64,000 nucleotides of DNA from Catenibacillus sp964565805 (lineage in GTDB: Bacteria; Bacillota; Clostridia; Lachnospirales; Lachnospiraceae), in assembly GCA_964565805.1 (NCBI GenBank), contig CAZMGH010000011.1, positions 1-64,000 of the forward strand, written 5' to 3'. Numbering within the stretch: position 1 is the stretch's first letter; each line of letters starts with the position of its first letter. Positions 25,414-33,723 of this stretch are shown piece after piece. Below the pieces are notes generated by a model that ran no database searches, was not told where the DNA came from, and saw only the letters and a program-made list of their open reading frames with translations. The translations under genes and the position numbers were made by a program.

Positions 25414-26434
25414 CCGTCTTCGGCTCCTTTTTTGTGCCCAGGCGCTCACGGATCTTGCCCGGAATATCCTGCTTAGAGAAAGCGATACACTGGATAATGG
25501 AATTTTTAATGGCTGCCGCGTCGCTGCTGCCATGGGTCTTTACTACAAGGCCGGTCAGTCCAAGCATAGGCGCGCCGCCGTAAGCAGACAAATCAAACTC
25601 CTTCATCAGTCCCTTTAAGGTCGGTTTTGCCAAAAGAGCGCCGATCTTGGAACGGAGGGAAGACATAAGTCCCTGCTTGATCTTTTTAAGGAGAGCCATG
25701 GCTACCCCTTCGTACATTTTCAAAATAACATTGCCGGTAAATGCCTCACACACAATAATATCCGCCCAGCCGTTGGGAATTTCCCTGGCCTCCACGCTGC
25801 CGATAAAGTTAATATCCTCACAGGCCTTCAGTAAAGGAAAGGTTTCTTTAACCAGCTGATTTCCTTTTTCCTCTTCTACCCCTATGTTTACAATAGCTAC
25901 CGTAGGATTTTTCTTTCCAAGGACATTTTCCATATAAATGGAGCCCATTCTCGCAAACTGGACAAGATGGGACGGTCTGGCGTCCACGTTGGCCCCGCAG
26001 TCAATAAGCAGGGAAAAACCTTTTGTTGTGGGGATCAGAGGAGCCAAAGGCGCCCGCTCTACCCCTTTAATACGGCCGACCACAAACTGGCCCCCCACAA
26101 GGACAGCGCCTGTGCTTCCTGCGGAAACAAAGCCGTCGGCCTTGCCGTCATGGACAAGCTTCTGAGCCACGACAATGGAAGAATCTTTTTTCTTGCGCAC
26201 TGCTGCTGCCGGGTGCTCATTGTTTGAGATCACTTCTGACGCATGGACCACTTCCATCTGGTCTTTATTATAACTATAGGATGCCAGTTCACGGTTGACA
26301 ACGGTTTCATCGCCTACCAGGATCACCTTCAGATCACTGTGCTCATTAATGGCCTGGACTGCGCCTTTAACGATTTCTACCGGCGCGTTATCCCCGCCCA
26401 TAGCATCCACAGCTACGGTTACTTTCTTTTGCAT
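25403..26434 (-). CDS. plsX: Phosphate acyltransferase PlsX
   Basis: A 343-residue enzyme that makes acyl-phosphate from acyl-ACP and phosphate for PlsY. Family motifs: VAVDAMGGDNAPVEIVKGA at the start, NNEHPAAAVRKKKDSS, AGSTGAVLVGG, and LIDCGANVDARP. AGGAGG ribosome site. It precedes acpP, rnc and smc in the classic order, but rpmF, which normally stands directly before it, is 3 kb away, beyond a permease and a glycosidase gene. Confidence 0.97.
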   Translation of the reverse strand: MQKKVTVAVDAMGGDNAPVEIVKGAVQAINEHSDLKVILVGDETVVNRELASYSYNKDQMEVVHASEVISNNEHPAAAVRKKKDSSIVVAQKLVHDGKADGFVSAGSTGAVLVGGQFVVGRIKGVERAPLAPLIPTTKGFSLLIDCGANVDARPSHLVQFARMGSIYMENVLGKKNPTVAIVNIGVEEEKGNQLVKETFPLLKACEDINFIGSVEAREIPNGWADIIVCEAFTGNVILKMYEGVAMALLKKIKQGLMSSLRSKIGALLAKPTLKGLMKEFDLSAYGGAPMLGLTGLVVKTHGSSDAAAIKNSIIQCIAFSKQDIPGKIRERLGTKKEPKTDGV

Positions 26435-26552
26435 AAATGATGCCTCCTAATCTTTTTGCCATTTCTCCAGGCTTTGGGCCTGGCGGCAGCCTCCTGAATC
26501 AGTGTCTACTACCTAATATACTAGATTCCCGGGGATTTCGCAATGCTTTTTC

Positions 26553-26592
26553 AAAAAAGCCCTTTCCGGTTCATCCCAGAAAAGGCTTTTTT
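26553..26592 (-). terminator. Terminator after the purine permease
   Basis: AAAAAAGCC (26553-26561) pairs with GGCTTTTTT (26584-26592), with extra pairs inside. T runs exist on both strands, and it begins two bases past the permease stop. It isolates plsX from the inserted genes. Confidence 0.85.
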
Positions 26593-26593
26593 A

Positions 26594-27925
26594 TTATTCC
26601 GGAGAATTGTCTTCCGGCACAACGATATTTAAAATAAACACAATAAGGAAGGATACTACCAGAGAGCTTCCTAATATGTTCTGCAGCAGCTGAGGGCAGA
26701 ACTGAAGAATGGAAGGCACGCTGTCAATACCGATTCCAATAGCCAGGGCAATACCTACAATAAGCTTGTTCCGGTAATTTAACGGCTGCTCACATAGCAG
26801 CTGGATGCCGGACATGGTAATGGCCGCAAACACAGTAACTGTGGCGCCTCCAAGGACAGGCTGGGGAATCGTGGCCATTAACGCGCTGAACTTAGGGAAG
26901 ATTCCCGCAGCCAGCATAATAATACCTACAATAGCAAAAACCCGTTTTGCCACAACCTTTGTGGTGCAGATCAGGCCCACGTTCTGGCTGTAAGGGTCTG
27001 TAGGCAGACCGCCGATACATGCGCCGATCATACCGCAGACACTCTGACCTTTAACAGCGCCGCCAAGCTCTTTATCTGTCGCTTCACGGTTAAATCCGCC
27101 CATGGCTGTGGAAGACACATCGCCAATGGTCTGAACTGCCTGAACAATATACATAAGGATCATCATCAGGATGGCATCCAGATGGAACTCAAGGCCAAAG
27201 GCAAAGGGCATAGGCAGCGCGAAGATAGACGCGGAGGCTACATCAGAAAAATCAATCATATCCCCCATGATCAAAGCGATCACATAGCCTACAATAATAC
27301 CAATGATCATTCCGGAAACTTTAATATAGCCTTTTCCGAACAAACTGCATGCCAGAGTCACAACTAATGTAACAATCGCCAGAATCCAGAACTTAGGAGA
27401 ACCAAAGGTTCCGTCTGACTGAGCCGCGGAGCCGCCGCCAAAGTAATTCATAGCAGTCTCATATAAGGACAGACCGATACTTAAAACAACCGTACCGCTG
27501 ACAATAGGCGGGAAAAACTTTCGTATCTTTCCCATAAACATACCGATAAATATGGACGCAAAGCCGGCCACCAGCTGGGATCCAAAAATAGCCGCAATAC
27601 CGTACTGAGTTCCGATCATCGTCAGAATAGGCATATAGGCAAATGCCACGCCCATAACGTTAGGAAGGCCCATACCAAATCCCAGGATCGGGTATAACTG
27701 GAGCAAAGTGGTAATACCGCCAATGATCATGGCGGCCTGGATCAGCATGGTCCGCTGGTCATCTGTCAGGCCAAGAGAGCTTGCAATAAGCATGGGCGGT
27801 GTAATGTTTCCTACCAGCATGGCCAAAACATGCTGAAGGGCCTGAGGAAATGCCACGCCAAAGGACGGTTTTCCATTCAGTTTAAAAAGCTCCTCACTGC
27901 TTTTTATCTGTGCTTGTGCTTTCAT
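26594..27925 (-). CDS. NCS2-family purine permease (xanthine/uric acid type)
   Basis: A 443-residue membrane protein with about 12-14 hydrophobic segments. NCS2 motifs are visible: QHVLAMLVGNITPP in TM1, a QTIGDVSSTAMGGFNREATDKELGG segment with the substrate-binding acid, and GGLPTDPYSQNVGLI, which fits the xanthine or uric acid branch more than the uracil branch. It would import a purine base by cation symport. The exact substrate cannot be read from sequence. AGGAGG ribosome site. No purine riboswitch fits in the 87 bases upstream. It follows the GH43 gene. Confidence 0.88.
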   Translation of the reverse strand: MKAQAQIKSSEELFKLNGKPSFGVAFPQALQHVLAMLVGNITPPMLIASSLGLTDDQRTMLIQAAMIIGGITTLLQLYPILGFGMGLPNVMGVAFAYMPILTMIGTQYGIAAIFGSQLVAGFASIFIGMFMGKIRKFFPPIVSGTVVLSIGLSLYETAMNYFGGGSAAQSDGTFGSPKFWILAIVTLVVTLACSLFGKGYIKVSGMIIGIIVGYVIALIMGDMIDFSDVASASIFALPMPFAFGLEFHLDAILMMILMYIVQAVQTIGDVSSTAMGGFNREATDKELGGAVKGQSVCGMIGACIGGLPTDPYSQNVGLICTTKVVAKRVFAIVGIIMLAAGIFPKFSALMATIPQPVLGGATVTVFAAITMSGIQLLCEQPLNYRNKLIVGIALAIGIGIDSVPSILQFCPQLLQNILGSSLVVSFLIVFILNIVVPEDNSPE

Positions 27926-27959
27926 TTTCTATCCTCCTGAAAGTTTTTTATCCAGCCTT

Positions 27960-27998
27960 AAGCTCCGGCAGCAAACCTTCACGCTGCCCCAGGAGCTT
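27960..27998 (-). other. Hairpin between GH43 gene and permease gene
   Basis: AAGCTCC plus GGCAGC (27960-27972) pair with GCTGCC plus GGAGCTT (27983-27998). A 13-pair stem with a small bulge, not followed by a T run on the minus strand. It may separate or stabilise the two messages. Confidence 0.5.
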
Positions 27999-28012
27999 CG
28001 GACCGGACCATT

Positions 28013-29509
28013 TTATTTAATTTTTGTATTAAACGCCAGCTGTTTGAAATCAAGTTTTCCTTCACCTTCAAATTTCACATACAGGGCATGAATACCGTTT
28101 TCTGCCTGAACAGGGATGGAAATATTGGTCCAGCAGGGAAGCTGACCATCAAGACTCATCTGGCCCACGGTCTCTGTGCCATTTTCATCAAGACACAACT
28201 TAAGGGCGCCTTTCCATGTCCCCCTGAATTCCAGGGAAATTCCTGTAACATTTTCAAAATCAAAATACTTATAGCCGACCACTGTGCCATCCTGGATGTC
28301 TGTAATAAATGTCCGGTTCTGATGCTGAACGATCCTTGGCAAAACAGACAGCTCAGGGTCATTATAATCGATCACCGGGCTGGTCTTAGGATGGGTCAGA
28401 TGGCAGGCAATCGCTGCCGGATAGCTTCCGGAACCGAAAAGAGGTCCGCCGTTTAAGCCGCAGCTTGTAATCTCCACCTGAGGGATACTTCCATCAGGAA
28501 GGATCTGGATCTTCTCCGCGCAGCCCTGACGGGAAAATTCCGTGCCATTGGTCTGGCGATGGTAGAAAATATAAAAATCATCATTTACCTGAACAATGCC
28601 CCCATGGTTATTTCCCAAAGGATAGACGGGAGTTTCCCGGCCATTCAGTCCTATATCTCCATTGGAAACAATGGTGCCGCCGTAAACAAAGCCTTCTGCA
28701 GGCTTGTCACTGACCGCATAGCACAGCTCGTGGCTCTTATGGCTGGAATAAACAAAATAATATTTTCCGTTGATCTTGCGCAGTGAGGAGGCTTCAAAAA
28801 AGCCGTGGCCTTCAAAGCCGGTCCCCTCGGTATGATGTCCGCCTGGGACGCACACATGAGGCACATCCTTCATGGTGATCATATCCGGCTCCAGCTCTAC
28901 AGCCATGCTGTTTTCTCCCCATTCTTTTTCTGACAGGTTTTCAATCTCCTTGCGAATATCTTCCGGAAGCTTTTCCAGCTCTTCCTGGGAGAACTCCGGA
29001 GCAATAAACTCCTTTTCGCAGGCAGGAGCAAAGCCGTAATACAGATAAACACGCCCGTCATCATCAGTAAAAACAGCCGGGTCAAAGGGCATGTATTCCT
29101 CAAGGGTCTTTCCTCCTAAAATATGATCCGGATATTTTACATGACCATAAAACTCAAAGGGTCCTGCCGGCGAATCGCTGACTGCGACACCGATCTCCGG
29201 ATAAAAAGAGAAACAATAATAAAGATAATAACGTCCGTCCGGACCCTTCGTCACATCCGGCGCCCAAAGCTGCAGCTTATCCTGAGCATTGGACGGATCC
29301 TGGGTGCGCCGGTAGCTGACGCCCTCACAGCGCCAATCCTTCAGATTATCCACAGGCGCGGACCACACCGTATAATGATCCTGACAATAAGCTGTTCCCC
29401 CGGTTACATCATGGGAACCGTAAATATAAACTCTCCCATCAAAAACATGAGGCTCCCCATCCGGTATGTACTCATTTAAAGGCAGATAGGGATTAAAAAC
29501 TTGTTCCAT
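28013..29509 (-). CDS. Glycoside hydrolase family 43 (arabinofuranosidase/xylosidase type)
   Basis: A 498-residue protein without a signal peptide, so probably intracellular. The five-bladed propeller domain covers residues 1 to about 340: DGEPHVFDGRVYIYGSHD holds the catalytic base Asp, LWAPDVTKGPDGRYYLYY the pKa-modulating Asp, and GHGFFEASSLRKINGKYYFVYS the general acid Glu. The C-terminal part (EFRGTWKGALKLCLDENG) looks like a CBM6-type beta-sandwich. It would act on short arabinoxylan-like oligomers; the exact linkage is not readable. The ATG at 29509 has AAGGAG 10 bases upstream. Confidence 0.88.
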   Translation of the reverse strand: MEQVFNPYLPLNEYIPDGEPHVFDGRVYIYGSHDVTGGTAYCQDHYTVWSAPVDNLKDWRCEGVSYRRTQDPSNAQDKLQLWAPDVTKGPDGRYYLYYCFSFYPEIGVAVSDSPAGPFEFYGHVKYPDHILGGKTLEEYMPFDPAVFTDDDGRVYLYYGFAPACEKEFIAPEFSQEELEKLPEDIRKEIENLSEKEWGENSMAVELEPDMITMKDVPHVCVPGGHHTEGTGFEGHGFFEASSLRKINGKYYFVYSSHKSHELCYAVSDKPAEGFVYGGTIVSNGDIGLNGRETPVYPLGNNHGGIVQVNDDFYIFYHRQTNGTEFSRQGCAEKIQILPDGSIPQVEITSCGLNGGPLFGSGSYPAAIACHLTHPKTSPVIDYNDPELSVLPRIVQHQNRTFITDIQDGTVVGYKYFDFENVTGISLEFRGTWKGALKLCLDENGTETVGQMSLDGQLPCWTNISIPVQAENGIHALYVKFEGEGKLDFKQLAFNTKIK

Positions 29510-29552
29510 AAACACGCTTCTCCTTTCGTTTGTTTTGCCGTGGTTTTTGCGG

Positions 29553-29582
29553 AAATAAAAATGGGCCTCCTTTCGGAAGCCC
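29553..29582 (-). terminator. Terminator after rpmF
   Basis: GGGCTTCC and GGAGGCCC with a GAAA loop on the minus strand (29563-29582), followed by a T-rich tail. It separates rpmF from the GH43 gene, which has only about 40 bases for a promoter of its own. Confidence 0.8.
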
Positions 29583-29627
29583 GCTTTTATAACCGATCCA
29601 ACTTTGGACGGCTATGACGTTTCCTCA

Positions 29628-29807
29628 TCAGTCTACAGAAACGATTTCGCGTTTGTTGTAAGAACCGCACTTTTTGCACACTCTATGAGGCATCATTAAT
29701 TCGCCACACTTGCTGCACTTTACTAAAGCCGGAGCTGTCATTTTCCAGTTTGCTCTGCGGCTGTCGCGTCTTGCTTTAGAAGATTTATTTTTTGGACAGA
29801 TAGACAT
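29628..29807 (-). CDS. rpmF: 50S ribosomal protein L32
   Basis: A 59-residue ribosomal protein starting MSICPKNKSSKARRDSRRAN. It has the four-cysteine zinc ribbon of the L32 family: CSKCGE and CKKCGS, so it is the zinc-binding C+ form. The ATG at 29807 has AAGGAGG upstream. It stands directly after yceD, the usual pairing, and is followed by a terminator. Confidence 0.97.
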   Translation of the reverse strand: MSICPKNKSSKARRDSRRANWKMTAPALVKCSKCGELMMPHRVCKKCGSYNKREIVSVD

Positions 29808-29810
29808 GGA

Positions 29811-30209
29811 TCACACCTCCTTAAAATTCTTAAAAATATCCCGGATCGCTGACATTCTTGGGTCTAATGACTCCCGGTCACATCCGCACTCGCCAAGATT
29901 CAGGTCTTTTCCGCACTTAAAGCAGATTCCCTTACAATCCTCCCGGCATAAAATTTTCATCGGGAAATGGATCAGAAGCTCATCGGACACTAACCGGTCA
30001 ACATCCAAGCTGCTATGATCAATATAACTTGTTTCATCCAGATCATTAATGCGATCTTCATCNNNNNNNNNNNNNNNNNNNNNNNNNNNNNNNNNNNNNN
30101 NNNNNNNNNNNNNNNNNNNNNNNNNNNNNNNNNNNNNNNNNNNNNNNNNNNNNNNNNNNNNNTCACTTTTTCCCGGTGTGGACAAAAGCTCTGAAATATT
30201 TATTATCAT
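29811..30209 (-). CDS. yceD: DUF177 (YceD) family protein, interrupted by assembly gap
   Basis: Both ends are visible: MIINISELLSTPGKS at the N terminus and about 83 residues of the C terminus, containing HFPMKILCREDCKGICFKCGKDLNLGECGC with the family cysteines and DPRMSAIRDIF. The middle is lost in 100 N. Family members are about 165-170 residues, so more than the 33 codons implied by the N run are probably missing. YceD proteins are linked to 23S rRNA metabolism. GGGAG ribosome site before the ATG at 30209. Its partner rpmF follows by 3 bases. Confidence 0.9.
   Translation of the reverse strand: MIINISELLSTPGKSXXXXXXXXXXXXXXXXXXXXXXXXXXXXXXXXXXDEDRINDLDETSYIDHSSLDVDRLVSDELLIHFPMKILCREDCKGICFKCGKDLNLGECGCDRESLDPRMSAIRDIFKNFKEV
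30063..30162. other. Assembly gap, 100 N
   Basis: Exactly 100 unknown bases, the usual placeholder for a gap of unknown size, inside yceD. Both flanks keep the yceD frame, so the gene itself is probably intact in the organism. Confidence 0.99.
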
Positions 30210-30238
30210 AGGCATCTCCCAAATCACACACGTCTGTA

Positions 30239-30267
30239 ATTATACATAGTTGGCAGGTTTTTGTCAA
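30239..30267 (-). promoter_or_regulatory. Consensus promoter of yceD-rpmF
   Basis: On the minus strand TTGACA (30262-30267), 17 bases, TATAAT (30239-30244): a full consensus match. It lies 30 bases before the yceD ATG, so yceD-rpmF has strong expression independent of ackA. Confidence 0.88.
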
Positions 30268-30326
30268 CATAAATTTAAAACATTGTAAAGTAATTTTACT
30301 TGACAGGGGAATCAGCCAAGAAAGAT

Positions 30327-31523
30327 TTATTTGCTTAATAAAGCAACGGTTTCACGGCAGATCGCCAGCTCTTCATTTGTAGGAATAGTCATTACAGCGA
30401 CCCTGGACTCAGGTGTGGAAATGATAATGTCCTCGCCCCGCTTTGCGTTCTTTTCCTGATCCAGTTCAATACCAAGATAACCTAAGTAGGCGCAAACATC
30501 TGTACGCACATAACGGTTGTTTTCACCAAGACCCGCGGTAAATGCAATGGCATCCACGCCGTTCATGGCTGCCGCGTAAGCGCCGATATACTTAGCCACT
30601 CTGTAAGCAAATACCTTCATCGCTAGAAGCGCTTCCGGCTTTCCTGCCAGGCTGTCTACTTCCAGATCCATAAAGTCGCTGGTGTAACCGGATACGCCAA
30701 GAACACCGGACTTTTTGTTGAGAACTTCCATTACACCGGCAATGTCCAGATTTTCCTTCTTTGCGATAAATTCCACAATCGCCGGATCAATGTCACCGGA
30801 ACGTGTCCCCATGATCAGACCTTCCAGAGGCGTAAGACCCATGGATGTATCTACAGATTTTCCGTACTTTACTGCACAGCAGCTGGCGCCGTTGCCCAGA
30901 TGGCATACAATAGTCTTTACCTGATCATAAGGCTTGCCAAGAAGCTGAGCAGCTCTCTGGGATACATAGCTGTGGCTTGTACCGTGGAAGCCGTAACGTC
31001 TTACTTTATACTTTTTGTAATATTCAATAGGCAGGCCGTAAAGATAAGCCTCTTCCGGCATGGTTTGATGAAATGCTGTATCAAATACACAAACCATAGG
31101 AGTATTCGGCATCAGTTTCTTACATGCGTCAATACCCATCAGGTGAGCCGGATTGTGAAGGGGTGCCAGCTCACAGCACTCTTCAATAGCTTTATATACT
31201 TCGTCCGTTAAAATCGTAGAGGAATCAAACTTTTCACCGCCATGAACGATTCTGTGGCCCACAGCGTCAATCGCGCTCATATCCTTGATCACACCGATTT
31301 CCGGATCTGTAAGCGCTTCAATAACCATAGAAATTGCTTCCACATGGGTTGGCATAGGCGCTTCCTTGCGGATCTTGTCCTGTCCGGCCTTCTGATATAC
31401 CAGGCGGCTTCCGTTAATGGCGATACGCTCGCAAAGGCCTTTGGCTAATACAGCTTCTGTGTCTGAATTAATAAACTGGAATTTGAGGGAAGAACTCCCA
31501 CAGTTAATGACTAATACATTCAT
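30327..31523 (-). CDS. ackA: Acetate kinase
   Basis: A 398-residue enzyme making ATP and acetate from acetyl phosphate, the last step of acetate fermentation. It starts MNVLVINCGSSSLKFQFI and has RYGFHGTSHSYVS, the CHLGNGASCCAV nucleotide site and FTAGLGENNRYVR near the end. The ATG at 31523 has AAGGAG 11 bases upstream. The phosphotransacetylase gene pta, often directly upstream, is not here; the upstream neighbour is the divergent tmcAL. Confidence 0.97.
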   Translation of the reverse strand: MNVLVINCGSSSLKFQFINSDTEAVLAKGLCERIAINGSRLVYQKAGQDKIRKEAPMPTHVEAISMVIEALTDPEIGVIKDMSAIDAVGHRIVHGGEKFDSSTILTDEVYKAIEECCELAPLHNPAHLMGIDACKKLMPNTPMVCVFDTAFHQTMPEEAYLYGLPIEYYKKYKVRRYGFHGTSHSYVSQRAAQLLGKPYDQVKTIVCHLGNGASCCAVKYGKSVDTSMGLTPLEGLIMGTRSGDIDPAIVEFIAKKENLDIAGVMEVLNKKSGVLGVSGYTSDFMDLEVDSLAGKPEALLAMKVFAYRVAKYIGAYAAAMNGVDAIAFTAGLGENNRYVRTDVCAYLGYLGIELDQEKNAKRGEDIIISTPESRVAVMTIPTNEELAICRETVALLSK

Positions 31524-31613
31524 TTGATACGTGTCTCCTTTTTTATTTTTTACAAGTATCTTAATCACTCAGCCAGAAAAACGGCAGGCTGAATAATTAC
31601 TAGATATACGTTC

Positions 31614-31642
31614 ATTATATAATAATTCTCTTGAAGTGTAAA
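31614..31642 (-). promoter_or_regulatory. Promoter of ackA
   Basis: On the minus strand TTTACA (31637-31642), 17 bases, TATAAT (31614-31619). Its -35 box lies within the spacer of the divergent tmcAL promoter. The leader of about 85 bases contains a small CAGCC/GGCTG hairpin at 31571-31591. Confidence 0.65.
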
Positions 31643-31659
31643 GCGATGTTGCTTATAAT
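31631..31659 (+). promoter_or_regulatory. Promoter of tmcAL
   Basis: TTGAAG (31631-31636), 17 bases, TATAAT (31654-31659). It overlaps the ackA promoter on the other strand, so the two polymerases would compete. Confidence 0.7.
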
Positions 31660-31683
31660 AGATTGTAAAAAAGGGAGGCAGAC

Positions 31684-32943
31684 ATGAACATTTTAGGCAT
31701 TATCGCTGAATTTAATCCCCTTCATCGGGGACACAGTTATCTGATGGAAAAGGCAAGAGAAAAGTGCTGCGCTGACTATACCATTGTCATTATGAGCGGT
31801 AACTTTACTCAGCGGGGGGAACCGTCTATTTACGACAAGCAGACCCGTACTCGCTGGGCTCTTGCCTGCGGCGCGGATCTGGTCATTGAAATGCCTACTG
31901 CTGCTGCCTGCGCCAGCGCAAAGGACTTTGCCCGGTGCGGCGTCAGCCTTTTAGCTTCCACAGGAATTGTCACTCACCTGGCTTTTGGCTGTGAAAATGC
32001 CGATCTGACCCGACTGTCCCAGCTTTCAAAGATTTTAGGGTCAGAACCCGCCCCCTTTAAAGACCATCTGAAGGAAGGCTTAAGGCAAGGGCTTTCCTGG
32101 CCGGCAGCCCGCAGCCAGGCTCTGGTCGGCATGGTCGGTGATACGCCGCCGGAACTGTTAAAGCAGCCCAATAATATTCTAGCATTGGAATACCTGTCTG
32201 CACTGGAAGAAAGCCGGAAGGTCTTTCACCATGCCATAACCCCTTTACCGGTTCAGCGCATCCATGCCGGTTATCATGATCCGGGCCTTGAAAAACCTTT
32301 TTGCTCTGCCACCGCCCTTCGCCAGGCTATTTTACAAGATAAGGCGACAAATAACTATCTTTTTCATTTCCCAGACCAGATCAAAAAGGACGCTGCCAGA
32401 GTCATCTGCCGGGAACCAGCTATTACCCCAGAGGATCTGTCCGCCATGGTGGGTCTTTGTCTTTTAAATACCTCTGAAAAAGATCTGTCCGAAATCCTGG
32501 ATATAGATCCCAGTCTGAAAGACCGGATTTTCAGCCAGGTAGAATATTTTTCCGGTTTTAACGCCTTTGCGGACCAGCTTGCGACCCGGGCCTACACCCG
32601 GACCCGGATCAGCCGCATTTTGATCCATCTCCTTTTAAATATAAAGAACAGCCACCGACAGGATCTGGTCCAGTGCAGCTATTCACCCTACATTCGGATC
32701 CTGGGGTTTAAAAAAGACAGCGTTCCTCTTTTGGGAAACCTGAAAAAAAACTGCCGCCTGCCTGTTATTTCCCGGCCTGCTGCTGCCTACCGGTCCGACG
32801 ATGCCCGCCGACTTTTATCTCCTGCTGCCCAAAGGCTTTTTGCTCTTGATGTTCACGCTGCCGAGATTTATCAAAGTCTCCAGAGTATAAAAAAGGGCAG
32901 TCCGGTACCTCACGAGTTCCGGCAGAAGGTGGTTATCTTATAA
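31684..32943 (+). CDS. tmcAL: tRNA(Met) cytidine acetate ligase TmcAL (YlbM)
   Basis: A 419-residue enzyme that uses acetate and ATP to make N4-acetylcytidine at position 34 of elongator tRNA-Met. The N terminus has the nucleotidyltransferase motif GIIAEFNPLHRGHSYLMEKA with HxGH-like residues, then VIMSGNFTQRGEPSIYDK. AAGGGAGG ribosome site. It is interesting that this acetate-using enzyme shares its promoter region with acetate kinase. It converges on the coiled-coil gene downstream. Confidence 0.95.
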   Translation: MNILGIIAEFNPLHRGHSYLMEKAREKCCADYTIVIMSGNFTQRGEPSIYDKQTRTRWALACGADLVIEMPTAAACASAKDFARCGVSLLASTGIVTHLAFGCENADLTRLSQLSKILGSEPAPFKDHLKEGLRQGLSWPAARSQALVGMVGDTPPELLKQPNNILALEYLSALEESRKVFHHAITPLPVQRIHAGYHDPGLEKPFCSATALRQAILQDKATNNYLFHFPDQIKKDAARVICREPAITPEDLSAMVGLCLLNTSEKDLSEILDIDPSLKDRIFSQVEYFSGFNAFADQLATRAYTRTRISRILIHLLLNIKNSHRQDLVQCSYSPYIRILGFKKDSVPLLGNLKKNCRLPVISRPAAAYRSDDARRLLSPAAQRLFALDVHAAEIYQSLQSIKKGSPVPHEFRQKVVIL

Positions 32944-32994
32944 CGATCCAGGACGCGCGACAAATATCCGGATATGTACGCCCCTATGCACGGA

Positions 32995-33687
32995 TCAGTC
33001 AATATCATCATAATCAAAATCATCGTCCGGAGCCGGTTCCTCATAAACAGGCTCTTCCTCAGCCGTCGGCTCTTCATATGCCGACTCATCAATCACCGGC
33101 TCTTCTACATTAGAAACCACCGGAGCCGATTCACTTGCAGCCGGAGCGCTTAACTGGCTTGCCAGAGCTTCCCTGTTGCTTACGATAATATCATAATTAT
33201 AGGAAAGGCCGTCAATCAGGGCCTGAGAATTTGCTCTTGCGCCTTCCAGAGTACGTCCGATAATGGTCTCCAGATTTGTCACAAGCTCCTGTGTATACTC
33301 AAGGGCGCTGCGGCGGATACCCTCAGCGTCTTCATTTGCCGCGTTAATGGTAGCCTCTGCCTGAGCGTTGGCATTATTCATAACTTCTTCAGCACGCTCA
33401 TAGGCCTTCAGCATGATCTCATGCTCTTCTACAAGCTGGTTCGTATAAGCTGTGGTTTCCTCAAGCATCTTTTCAGCCTGAGCCTGAGCATCGCTGATGA
33501 TCTTATCCCGGTTAGCAATGATCTTCTGGTATCTTTTGATCTCTTCCGGCGTTTTCAATCTCAGCTCTGTTAATAACTCATATAATTCGTCTTTAGGCAC
33601 GATCACCTTAGACTGGGAAAAAGGCTGTGGCTTACAGCTTTCAATAAATTCTTCAATCTCATCAATTAACTGTTCAATTCTGCTCAT
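32995..33687 (-). CDS. DivIVA-like coiled-coil protein with acidic C-terminal tail
   Basis: A 230-residue protein. Residues 1-50 form a globular or helical start (SRIEQLIDEIEEFIES), and residues 55-150 are a long Ala/Glu/Gln-rich coiled coil (IISDAQAQAEKMLEETTAYTNQLVEE). The tail from about 185 is very acidic and repetitive, with EEPVYEEPAPDDDFDYDDID. No membrane segment. Related proteins are often annotated as ATPase or cell-division initiation protein, but no nucleotide site is visible. It follows coaD by 36 bases, with an AAAGGAG ribosome site. Function not known; a scaffold near the division site is inference. Confidence 0.8.
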   Translation of the reverse strand: MSRIEQLIDEIEEFIESCKPQPFSQSKVIVPKDELYELLTELRLKTPEEIKRYQKIIANRDKIISDAQAQAEKMLEETTAYTNQLVEEHEIMLKAYERAEEVMNNANAQAEATINAANEDAEGIRRSALEYTQELVTNLETIIGRTLEGARANSQALIDGLSYNYDIIVSNREALASQLSAPAASESAPVVSNVEEPVIDESAYEEPTAEEEPVYEEPAPDDDFDYDDID

Positions 33688-33723
33688 AATTGCTTCTCCT
33701 TTACTGAAAATTCTATCGGCACC

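Noticed and set aside
25414..25533. N-terminal extension of the acyl carrier protein
   Set aside because: It overlaps plsX and has low-complexity sequence; the ATG at 25413 has a good ribosome site and gives the normal size.
27926..28012. Purine riboswitch before the permease
   Set aside because: Only 87 bases are available and the conserved purine aptamer loops are absent; only a simple hairpin is present.
32967..32978. ATATCCGGATAT palindrome between tmcAL and the coiled-coil gene as a shared terminator
   Set aside because: Short, with no T run on either strand.
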